Shown in pieces: positions 1-46,500 of a stretch of 60,000 nucleotides of DNA (the stretch's first letter is position 1; every line of letters starts with the position of its first letter). Under the pieces are notes generated by a model, which was given only the letters and a program-made list of their open reading frames with translations, searched no databases and was not told where the DNA came from. The translations under genes and the position numbers were made by a program. The DNA is from Branchiostoma floridae (lineage: Eukaryota > Chordata > Leptocardii > Amphioxiformes > Branchiostomatidae): positions 15,051,875 through 15,111,874 of the forward strand of contig NC_049990.1 in assembly GCF_000003815.2 (NCBI RefSeq). The letters are read 5' to 3'.

Positions 1-1655
1 TCCGTCTTCGGACTTCTGGAAAGACGCACTCCGCTCGGCTGAGTGTGTCCATAAAAAATTTGAAAGAAAGGCTGACCTGTACCACCAGTGTACAAAATGT
101 ATCAGGAATCTTTTTAAAAATCTATCTTTATAAGAACGAATACTACCTTTACAATTTATACTTCAAATTGTTCACTTCCCGGTCATCCCGGTTGTCTGGG
201 GCATGGGGCGGAGCGCGGCACGTTTTACAACTTGCGAACCCATGTGCGACACACCCCACGTCGCATCCAAAGAATCCAAAACTATAAACTTTATTTTTTA
301 TTTACAACATTTCTTTTGTTTCAAAAGGCTAAAATTTGCAGCGGAAAAGGGGCCGCAACATTGTTGTCAAGCGTCGATCGAGTCGGCTGTGCACTCAGTG
401 GCACATGGCGCGGCACGCCCCCTCCCCAGACGGATGGTCGATCGCAGCGCCCAGCACGTTCGGACGTCTTTTCTGGCTACTCCTTGAAGGCTACACCGGC
501 ACTGATCAATGCCAAAGACGCAGCAGATCGCCCTCCTTCGTATAATGTATAACGTTCTTGGTCTATGTAAAAAAGAAATCCAGCCGGCAAATATTTCATG
601 CCGAAAATGGGGTTACCTGAGGTCGCAGGAGACAAACGCACGCTCGTGGAAAATGACGGCACGGCCCGCCCGTGTAAAACCCGACCAATTTAATTAATTT
701 GAGTAAAATCATAGGGCAAAAATTTAAGAAAAAACACAAGCTGTGATGGCGCCGTTATTCTATCCTCTGGAAAAACTACTAGTATTTGATGCGGGAGGGC
801 GCAACATCGATCGCACGAGGTAGACATTTTTTTATTCAATGCCGGAAAAAAATTGGCAGGATTTTTTCATGGGCTGACAAACTCACTGGCTAGAGCCCTG
901 TTTGGAAGCATCAATAACCCAAAATTTTCATATAGACATGACTGGACAAATAATACCCGGGCCAGATCGCGGACGGCTGATTCCCCGTGCTTTAATAATA
1001 AAGTTATAACGTATTTTTGGGGAGAGGGCGGACGTCGATTACTAAGGAACGGGCGTGAAAAAGGCAAACGGCATCCAATCTCAAGGGCATAATTTTCCTC
1101 TCAAATTGCAGGAAATTCTGTTTTAGAGGGTTTGAAAATCCAAATTTTCCCGGGGGAGCAAGCCCCCGGACCCCTGCCCTGACGCTGTGAAAAAATCCTG
1201 GCAAGAACACTAGCTGTACCAGTTGGACGCCGGGCGCCCTTGTGCCCTGACGTCTATCGGTTGTTTTTCTACCCTTTTAATGATGCCTGTCGGGGGGGAG
1301 GGCCATGTTGATTTTTTTGAGGTGGAGGAGGAGGGTCATGTTAATTTTTTTTCAGATGGGGGGGAGGGCCATGAAAATTTTTTTTGATCGGACTTCCAAC
1401 GCACCAGCCCTCCCCCCCCAATAAATATCGTACGGTCCCTAATGGATGAGAATGATGACAAAAAATTATCAACACACAAGAAAGGAAATAAATCGCACAA
1501 TGCAGTAAATCAAGACGATGATAGGGAAAATGTTTCACTCACTTGTTTGAAACACACCTGGATCAACAGTTACTGTCTTTGACATACATTTAAAACACTT
1601 CAACTACCTACATGTACTTGTTAAAACTATCACTACAACATATAGATACACTTTA
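1..1655. other. no gene recognised; GC-rich and low-complexity patches
   Basis: No reading frame here resembles a known protein and no splice-bounded exon was recognised. Positions 1290-1420 hold three imperfect copies of a G-rich phrase (ggggagggccatg followed by a T run), apparently part of a degraded repeat. If PAK continues to its last exon it should lie here or beyond base 1, but I do not see it. Confidence 0.5.
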
Positions 1656-2046
1656 CGAAGGGGTGATCAATAAGTTCACCAAGAAACATGGTACACAAAT
1701 TCAGCAGCATGGTCATTAGGTATGAAACCTTTTATGACTTTCTACCAAAATTCAAATCATCATTTCATATCATTACTTTGTAAGTGACACCAAGTAACAT
1801 TAGGTGATGGAAAAAAAATAAATAAAAATTGAGCTCCAACCTGAGGTGTGTGTGTCAACTTGCTACCACTTCTTTCTAATTGAAGTTCAAAAACCGGACA
1901 TTAAAGAAATGAAAAGCTTGATGATTTCAAATTTCAATTTTGGAGGATACAATATTCAGAGACTTCATACTATATGATTATGCCCCAAAATCTATGCTGT
2001 GCACCTTATTCCTGGGTGAGTCAGAGAACTTATTGATCACCCCTCG
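1656..2046. mobile_element. 391-bp MITE with 22-bp terminal inverted repeats
   Basis: The left end CGAAGGGGTGATCAATAAG and the right end (read in reverse complement) CGAGGGGTGATCAATAAG continue together to AAGTTC; the termini are inverted and about 95% identical. The interior is AT-rich and non-coding. The TGATCAATAAGTT type of terminus looks mariner-like, but no transposase is present. Confidence 0.75.
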
Positions 2047-2089
2047 AATCTTAGACTAACATTTACTTTAACCTTGTGAGAACATACAT

Positions 2090-2162
2090 CTAGCTTACCT
2101 TTGACCTGACCTTTAGGACTCACTGAACTTTGACCTGACCCCTGACCCTTGACCTGACCTAC

Positions 2163-2170
<8 letters not shown>
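2090..2170. repeat. TGACCT half-site cluster
   Basis: About eight TGACCT/TGACC repeats in 80 bp. On the minus strand one pair reads AGGTCAAAGTTCA, a direct repeat with one-base spacing (DR1). Such sites bind nuclear receptors, but a simple degenerate repeat is an equally good explanation. Confidence 0.5.
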
Positions 2171-37224
<35,054 letters not shown>

Positions 37225-37225
<1 letters not shown>

Positions 37226-37242
37226 AACATGGCGGAAGTTGA
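37225..37242. promoter_or_regulatory. YY1/ETS-like core promoter motif
   Basis: The sequence AACATGGCGGAAGTTG contains the YY1-type ATGGCGG core overlapping an ETS-type GGAAGT. Such motifs commonly sit at transcription starts of CpG-island promoters. It lies directly upstream of the candidate PAK 5' UTR exon in the most CpG-rich part of the window (about 37.0-37.25 kb). No TATA box stands out. Confidence 0.45.
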
Positions 37243-37259
37243 ATCGCGGATGGACACTC

Positions 37260-40200
37260 TTACAAAAAATAGTGCCTGACTTTTAAACTCGAATTCGACA
37301 AAACCAGCGTAACTTTTCACTCTAAATTTTTTTCACAATTAATCATAATTATATTACTAAAATATTCAAAGTGCTTATGATCCACATAGTCGATTTTATT
37401 GCTGGTAAATAGACTTTATTTTCTCATATTCATCCGCTGCCGCCGTGTCACTGCAAATACCCATCATTCACCTGTAAGGACGGAACCATTTTCTGCAAGG
37501 GGCAATTTTGCACTTGACTTTCCCTCGTGGTCAGGTGGTTTCTGGTCATTAAAAAGGGGAATGTCCGTGGTCAGGTCCAAATTTCTGTCTGTCGGGAGTC
37601 TTCAAAGATCTTCAAAATGTACTTGGATTGACATGGCATACATTTCTCAAACGAATGAATGAATCATGCGAAACAACTTTGAGCCACCTTGCAAAAGTGA
37701 GTTTTAAACTTTTAGGCCATCTTTCATTTGATTATTTCTACACTGTACATGGCACATGAGTCTCAATGCAGTTTAATACGCTTTTGGTTGCCCAGGGCTG
37801 GGGTAAATTTTCCTTTATTTAATATAGGACACGTGGAGTGCCCATACGGTCTGGTTGCGCCACTAGTTGAACATTGGTGGTACTGCAGCCATTCTGAATT
37901 TCCCGTTTTTGTCTGCCCCGAGTCGACAAGGCAAAATTTCTTGTGAATAATCTAACAGTAGATAAAAGTGGCACTTGATTTGATTTGGACTAATAATTGA
38001 TTGATTTGTGATTTTATTTGATATGATGCCTGTCTGCGTTAATCCCTGGAATACCTATATATGACCAATAAGCTTTCCAACGGGGCAAATTTTCCGATCA
38101 ACGATGAGATTAGTTAATGACGAAGTTCTGGAAAGTTGAAGTGAATTGATAATGACAATAAACGCTAGAGGTCGCTTCCATTGATCGCTTGTAAGGCCCT
38201 TTGTCCTGCCGTGTCCTGAATAGCGCCAAACGGGTAGTGCTAAACCATTGGAAGAAGGTTCTAGTCTCGTCTCAGCAGCTTGGTGCTCCCGCCGCACTAA
38301 TCATGCTTTCAAGGTGCAGACCATTGCGCGTAAGACCAGCTGCTACAGGCTCTCGTTCTTCCCTCGGACCATCAAAGAATGGAATGAACTTGAGTCTAGT
38401 GTTCAAAACTGAGCTGAGACGGTCTTCCATGCACTGAGCTCCCCCCGCCCATTGTACATAGTGTAAATATGTGTGTAATAGCACTAAATTACACCTGTCC
38501 TGTCTTAGCATATGCCCACGTCCTTTTCCTTTTCTACCCTGTGTTTTACACATGCACTAATATTAGCAATTGCGCAGCTAATAATCCAAATCGTGGGCTA
38601 AGCAGTATCGAAGATGATGATGATGATTTGAGTCGTGCGCCTAATTTCTGGTTGAGGCCAGAACGTATTGATTGATCGCCCCCGACCCGAGTCATGTGAT
38701 ACTTAGTGTCCGTAATGTTGACATGTCAGATTGATGGGTCGACAGCAAGTTCCACTGTAAGTCGCGGAATTCTGTTTTTTTTTTTTGTTCGCGTTTTCTG
38801 CTGTGAGCACAAACTACTGTACTTTTTTTTCGTGTTCCAGGCGTGAACTTGAAACACGTTCGCATATTTGTTTTTAGGAGGCGTATCGGTACAAGTGGAA
38901 AACTCTGTGTACGCTAGTATAATGTAAGAAACACAAGCAAATATGTATACAAGTCAAGACATACAATGAACATATGTCCACTTTTTCGTCTCATAACGCT
39001 GTATGCTGTATTCAACCTTGCAAATTTCCTCAATCTAATCAGAAAGGAAATCAAAAAGCTAATCAGAAATGGAAAAAAATATATATGCAGTATCTAACAA
39101 TATAAAATCCTATGGCTTATTATAAGAAAAAAACTTTCTTCAGTACACGCTATATAGTCTATCCATTTTGTACCTCAAACACAGTAGGGAATGAAGTGCA
39201 CTTCGGCGTATATTTTACTAAGTGTGTTAATTGTAGAAATGTCCTAATTAGTTATATAGAAAGTAGTAATAGATTTCGTTACTACATGTAGACATTAAAG
39301 GCACTAAGCAATCTATATTTCTCGTGCTTTTTTAGAAACCGACTATTCCTTAACCTATACAAACCTACATTTTCACATTACCAAGAAGCGAGAAGGAGCC
39401 AAGCTTCTATGCTAGACTAGATATATGATACTTTAACATGTATGGTTTGTCTTTACTGTGACCTATACTCGTTTGGGCAAAACGTACAATAAAGGCCTTT
39501 ATTCCTTCATTCATTATATAACGGGTTTTCACCACTTTGTTATCTGAATGAAGTGCATATTGAAAGCCATGCTGATTTCATTGATTCGCATTTGAAAATG
39601 AATAGCTCGAGATCGTGTACGTACATGTGTACAGTTCCACATGATGGTAAATGTGGTAAACATAGAAAGGATAACATCAATGTTTTAGTTCATTAGGAAC
39701 GTATCCTTTAGGTGAAGATAGGTGTTTCTAAATTTATAATAGCCAGGATGTAAATATATTCGAATGAGACCTTATCAATGAGTTGTAAACTTTGCCAAAA
39801 GTGTTGTCTCAAACCACCTATCCTTAAGATAATCCAAAGAGTTCCCAACAAAAAACGTATTAAGCCATAAGCTAAGGGTACAATAAAAAGCAGTTGTAAC
39901 ATCGTATTTAGGTTTATATCAGCCGCAATCAACTTTCATCCGAAAGCAAGCAGCCTAAAGATAACAAAGACAATGCAAAGAATCATAATCATCTAATATC
40001 TGCTCGCTCTATTGATATTATTTTGATTGTAACTACCATTTTACAAATGCCTGGTAATCCAACCCAACCTAGCGGCATTTTGGGGAATTACATTGGACTC
40101 GCACCGTCGCATTGTATCATTTGAGAGACATAATAGTAGCTTAAGGCACGTGAACATAAAAAGGAATTACTCTAAATATCTTACCTCCATATCTTCATCT

Positions 40201-40428
40201 ATTTCAGTAATATGTAACTACTTGCATAGTTGAAGCAGAGAGCATAGTTGGATTGTCGCTGCATTAGACGTTGAATCAAACTAAAATAAACATTATTCTA
40301 CCCCCTCAATCAATCAATCTATCAATCAATCAGTCAATTAATGATCAATTAAAGGCTCTTGATATACCCAATTATCATGCGTTGAACTTTGTATTTACTA
40401 CTGGTTAATTATGTAATCTTCGAAGGTT
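37260..40428. other. intergenic interval between PAK promoter and RNF213-like 3' end
   Basis: Holds the LINE remnant at 38.2-38.6 kb and no host gene I can support. The palindrome aataaaggcctttatt at 39489-39504 offers a poly(A) signal on both strands; on the minus strand it lies about 0.9 kb past the RNF213-like stop and could end that transcript. An (AATC)n run lies at 40306-40340. Confidence 0.5.
38170..38630 (+). pseudogene. LINE (CR1/L2-type) 3'-end remnant
   Basis: Plus-strand reading SRRTNHAFKVQTIARKTSCY then RLSFFPRTIKEWNEL matches the usual end of CR1/L2/RTE-class ORF2 proteins (N.H......TS.YR.SFFPRTI.EWN.LP). It is followed by an untranslated tail ending near a (GAT)n run at 38612-38627, as many CR1/L2 copies do. 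5'-truncated. Confidence 0.75.
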
Positions 40429-40591
40429 TCAGTTGCCAGAAGTTGAGTCCTCCTCTTGATTGTAGTTAGCGAGAATCCGCCAGGTGTCGCAGGCGTGCTC
40501 TAACAGGATGGTTTCTGGGAAGTAAGTCAGGAAACCGTTGATCTCAGGAGCGTCCTTCTCGTCCAAGTAACCGGCAAGTGTATCACGTAGA
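40429..40591 (-). CDS. RNF213: RNF213-like terminal exon 41 with stop
   Basis: 163 nt, SLRDTLAGYLDEKDAPEING then FLTYFPETILLEHACDTW, ending in TGA (40431-40429). The vertebrate C-terminus reads WSLRDTLVSYMQ...FPEEILL..CVSVWK. Acceptor CTTACAG before 40591. Confidence 0.96.
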
Positions 40592-43500
40592 CTGTAAGGC
40601 AATAGAATCTTAAGCATACAAGTTTAAACAAGCCTGGCAGTAAAAGTGTTATATTTCCATGGCGACTATGGTCTCTAAATAGTGGTCAACATAAACTGAA
40701 ATTCCAAACATTCCTATGGACCAGCATTCTTGTGAACACATTTCTGTACAATTCCTAGAATTATTGCAGACTGAACACAATACTATATTATTTGGATCAC
40801 CCCTGAGGCGACGCCAAAAATGGAAGAATACCTTACCAGACCGTATTACATTAAAGTACACGTTCGAAGAAACGCACGTGGGCCAACTGTAAGTAGATAA
40901 GGAGTTAGAATAAAGGACGTATTGCACGTTAAGTCATACACACCTCCATTCTGGCTTCCTTTTCTCCTTGTCATCAGAAACAACCAAAAACTCGTATATC
41001 TCTGCACACAGGGTGTTGACGTCAATGTTCTTTAGGGCATTTCTAAGGGTCGTTACCTGCTCCTCTTCTAACTGTTTTGTGTCGACATTGTCGAAGGGAT
41101 CCTGCATTGGGAATAATGGATTTAATCGAGCTTAAATGTCGAAAATAATACCTCAGAGAATTACAACATTTGTGCAAGTATAGAATGCTAATTGATGCTT
41201 TAAGGATGGTATATCAAAGAGTATAACTTCCATAAAGCATGGTGGATAAACTCCTGCAACATATTGTTTGTTGTAAGGGATGTTTGAACTGCACTGCAGT
41301 AAATAAAACAGTAGTGGATAACTCACCTGGCCATTTGCCAGCAACAGTCGCGCTCGCTGAACAGATAAAAGTTGCCAAAGTGACAAGGCATGTTTCAGAC
41401 GACAGTAGTTTCGCACCTGAAGGTAAAGAAAGTTAATGACTTAACTTAAAGAAGTCATGTCAAAGGTGTTTGGAATTTTGTACGTTTCATACATTTTGTA
41501 CCCTTCAGACATTTTGTAATGGGACGTTTCATACATTCTGTATGTTTTTATACATTCTGTACGTTTCGTACATTCTGAACGTTTTATACATTCTCACTAT
41601 CGGTACTTTTAAAACATTATACATTTCATACATTGTGAATGTTTCAAACATTCTGTACGTTTCAAACATTATGTATTTTTCAAACATCATGTACGTTTCA
41701 TAGATTTGGTACATTTTAAACATTATCCGTACCTTTCTAGCTTTCATACACTGTATGTTTCATACATATACGTTTTAAACACTCTGTACGTTTTATACAT
41801 TCTTACTACAGGTACGTTTCAAATATTCTGTACATTACGTTATCAATGTTTTGCAGATTTCATACGTTTTTATGACGTCATTGTCGGAAATGACGGACAG
41901 TCCAAAGTGGGTAAGCAGTTAGTAAGTGCGTTTGATAATTCTGTATTTCATACCAAGGCTCTAGTCAGGGTCCGTTTTTCCGTCAATTGACGGAAATTTG
42001 CTGTGTGTGACGGAAAAATTTTAAAACCAATCTGTCAACCTTGACGGACAAAAATATTTGGTGGAAGCTACAGGCGGCTTGGGGACGCCGTCCACGGCCG
42101 TAAGGCCACACACTGTTTGTTTTGCTCTTGTTATTATTGTTGACGAATTCTGTCGGCGCCCTTTCGCATACGATTATCTTATTAGAAACCTGTTTTTCAA
42201 AGTCTCAGTTCAGTCTTTCGTGCTCCTGGAATAGTGTTTTCGTGACAATGGGAATCGGCTGACGGAAAAATATTTCAACCTGGCTAGAGCCCTGTTTCAT
42301 ACTTTTACAAATCCATCAAGAACACTCCAGAACCTCGGAGAATTTATAATAGGAAGCCAATGATGACACGCGTCTTTGGCAATTGCACCTTGTATTTTAA
42401 ACAATGGAATGGAATGGATCCGAAATGGAATAGAATTAAATCTTTTGTAACATACCTTGTTATTTTTATCTCCCTTGTTACATAGGGGTATACAGAATAC
42501 TGACATTCGCAATTGTAGCTAGCAAAGATGTATTTCTAACCTTGTCGCTGTGAAGGCGTGAAGCTTTCCCCATCTTTAGAACCCTGTGGAGATATTCACC
42601 AAGCAGTCTATCTCCATCTCCTCCAGCGGATGCCAAGAAGAAAATGGCAATGTCCACGGCGGCCAGTGAGACACAAACATTCTCAAGCGATGTTGACTCC
42701 AAAACAATCTGCCGTTGTATTGGGATGCTGATTGTCTCCTGTGCACGGAAAAAGAACTTCGATGTGATACTTGAAATGCAGAGGAGCTTTACAAAAATAC
42801 AAGGCGTGGCTATATATAGTGGCACTGGTTTTACTATAGATCGGTCACCGTGAATTTGGATGCTTAGAATTTCAAAAGTCTTACCAAACCCAAGCTACTT
42901 GTTTCAATTTTAACCGTCTCTAACCGTACAGCAATGAGCCTGTGTATATCATAAGATCATTCATATACTATTACGGTTGTACATGTATTTGCCATACTAC
43001 AGCCAAAGAGAGATTGGTCTTGGTACTTAAGAACATGTATAGAGTCAAAATCTTCAGTGGTTCAATTTGAAGTAAACAGTGTGGTAAAAATGATTTATTA
43101 CCTGTGGAATTTGTTTTCGAACTGCAGTGAACATGGCGACATCTCTAGCTTCCTGACGGAACTGGAACGTCTCGCACTACGTGAAAAATATTAGAATCAA
43201 CCAGTGCATATTATTCCGATCATCATAGAAAAATATAAGAATCAAAATACGTATTTCTAAATGGGAAAAGTAAAACATTTTTTATGGTTACGTTCACAAT
43301 TATGATGACCAAAATCTATTACTAAATATCTTTCTTTCTCCCATTATCTCTTCATGACAAAATCGAATATCCACCTGTTCCAACATAAATGTGTGAATAG
43401 TCCTATGTGTAAATGTGGTCACCCTAACGAATCAACTATACATTATTTTCTACACTGTTCTCTATACAATGATGCAAGACTTGATATGTTGTCATCTTGT

Positions 43501-46500
43501 TCATGCAGGATATCTTACCATTGACCCAAGACACACCACTGAAAATATTGTATGTTCAACTCTACTTAGGGGAAATGCACTCTTATCTCCCATTCAAAAT
43601 TGTGTTTTATTTGATGTCGTATTCAAGTTCATCCAACAGACAGGTCGTTTTTAGTTTTAGTTGATTATATAGCCTTATTTGATTATTCCTAAGTTTGTAA
43701 ACCAGCTGCACGTTCATTCTGTTACTTGATTCCTTGTTTATTTTGACTTCGTTATCATTATCCATTGACTATGTTATTTAGTGTTCGTTATTTTGTATGT
43801 GTGTCCTTATTTTTGTCATGTGTAAGAGGAGAAGACCCAGATAAGCAACTTTGCTTTTTGTCAAATCCTCGTTAAATAAATGTGAATAAAAAAAAATCGA
43901 ATATCTATGACTATGTCGTGATTAGTTACAGACAGACAACGGAAAGGCTACCTCCTCCACAATTTTGCACTTCCCGCACAAGAAGCGGTCAATCAGTCGA
44001 TTCTCCAGTGCCGCAAAGTCATATCCAACATGCGTTCCTTTTCCTATTGCCAGGGAGTAGTTGCAGTGGCTGAGAACCAGGGGCATGAGGTCCCGGGCCG
44101 GGTCACATGATACCACGTTACTTGCGCTGACGTCAGTCCAACACCTCAAGGTACCACTAGAAATGAATGTTGAACAAATCACTCCATTGGACGAAATTAG
44201 CAGTCACGGCAAGAAATATCTTAGGAATGTACGGTTTGGTATACAGATTCAACTAAGTGTGGTGCTGTCATGTTGATTTTTGACAGTATAATTTTCTAGT
44301 CTCTTTTTAGATCAAATAAATTTTCTCCAATGGAGTCTCATATTAATATGGCTCTAAACATACTCATCCTGCACATGGGACGTCTTCCGGTAAATATCCA
44401 GGAACTCGTTGTTCTTCCTTATAAGGAAGAGAACAACAGCCGTAATACAAGACGTGATGGTTGCATCCTCCTTCATTGGCAACAGGTGGTACAAACTTGT
44501 AGTTTGTACATCGATGACTGGGCCCATATTCTCGGGCCGAGGAATGTTATCTGAAATATTAACAGCATCATCAGTAATATTGTTTGCTAGTGTGTGGTAA
44601 AGTGTGGTCTGACTCAACCTGGTCACTTTTACATGTTTCGACCAAACCTGAATCAATATGAACGAATATGCAATGAATAGTAGTATAACCAAGGGAACAA
44701 ATGTGTGGTGTGATACCTTGCTGAAGAAGCAATGGTCGGATGTTGGTCCAGATATTGCTGAAGCGTTTCACCAGCATTTCACACTCGTCCCTTTGTTGTC
44801 CTGTAGGGATGATACAAGGAAACAAGACATCATATCCTCTCATTATAAATGTGCTATTGTACTTTATGAAACAGATGAGAACGTCGATGAACGTTTGACA
44901 TAAACGTCGATGAACGTTTGACATCAAAGTAGTGAGATAACCCAAATAATAGTTACCCATCCAAAACAAGAAGTTCCACTACAGTAAAATAGCAAATAGC
45001 AAAGCCGCTGGGGGAGAGGGGGGGGGGGGCAATGTAATCAACTTGTGTTTTCGTTAGATCCTATCAACATATCAGATTTGAAACTAATCTATCAAGCCCT
45101 GAGTTAGTTTGTTCACTAACAGACAGGCAAGCTAAAATTCAACCTCAAAGACATAAAGCATGGAGGTAAAGAGTTGAAGACAAATTTCAGATAGCCAAAT
45201 AGGAAACAAAAATAGGAAAAAATTCAAGACAAGGTTAAGAAACACTGTAAGACATTACCTTCTGGTATGCTCTTCAGAAAGTCGGCAATCTTCATTGTTA
45301 GTGCTTCTGTTAGGTCGATGTTGCGGTGATATCTAGTCTTCAGGAGTGTGGTCAGATGGATAATGTCTGGTAGGTGACACATGGCTGACAAAATGATGGC
45401 CTACACAATTGATGAGTGAGAGAGAAAAACGGAATTGTGACCGACAACAAAGATCTGCGGTAACGAAAGCTATAGCTAAACATCGAGAAAACAAAATATA
45501 AAGAAAAGAAGTAAAGACTCAAGGAATGCTTCTGAAGAACATAACTTACATTGTCCAAGAACATCTTCAATATTGGGAATCTCGCCTGATGTTCAACAAA
45601 GCGGCGAGACATGTGCTCCAGGCTCACACTGGGTCGGTATTGCCACATCTCTGGGAGCCCGATGACATTTTCCAGGGATAGTTGATCAGGACGAGTTGTG
45701 TCGTCGTGCAAAACGCGGTGAAACGACGTGTCAATAAGGCGATGGTCACAGTCAACAAGTCGATTTGCTTCCTGAAGTCTGCTGTCCAGATTCTTTATGG
45801 ATAGAACAAGCACAATGTATCACGCAGCAAAACATTTTTCAATGAATAAACGTGAAGCATACGTACATATGATACTTTTATAGACTTTGCATGATAGCTA
45901 CATATTAGATGAACACTATTTCATTTATCCATCTATGTATTCAACACTGGCCCTAAAATATTATTTCCCTTATACTGTAGCTCTGTAACTATTTCCAATA
46001 TGTTATACCTATACTGCAGTATCGATTGGGCATACCCTCCTCTTGTGCTTACACTTGTAGTTTTATGAATTGAATAGATCATATAAAATTCATTGCAACA
46101 GTTACAAACAGTTACAACAGTTACAAACAGTTACAACAGTTACAAACAGTTACAACAGTTACAAACAGTTACAACAGTTACAACAGTTACAAATAGTTAC
46201 CTGAAGAAGTGGCTTGATGTAGGCATTGTTGAAGGCTTCTTCCCAATTCTGGCGACCCTGTGTCGATGTCCATGCAACATTCCAGACTCCTACTAGTAAT
46301 GGGATGAGACATAGAATTAGACAGAATTTAATGTAATGTAGGCTCTTTCTTTTGTACTGGCTAAAGATCATCTCGGTTCGAAAATAAACCCTGATCACTT
46401 TCAACAGAGGGACGCTTCAAATACTTACCTGCATTGATGTGAGGCACATTGGTCAGCAGAATGTGCACCAACAATGTTGCGTCATCAATGCTGCGGCCAA

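Noticed and set aside
46093-46296. Plus-strand (QLQTVTTVTNSY)n protein
   Set aside because: Translation of the minisatellite at 46098-46200 plus antisense of RNF213-like exon 31.
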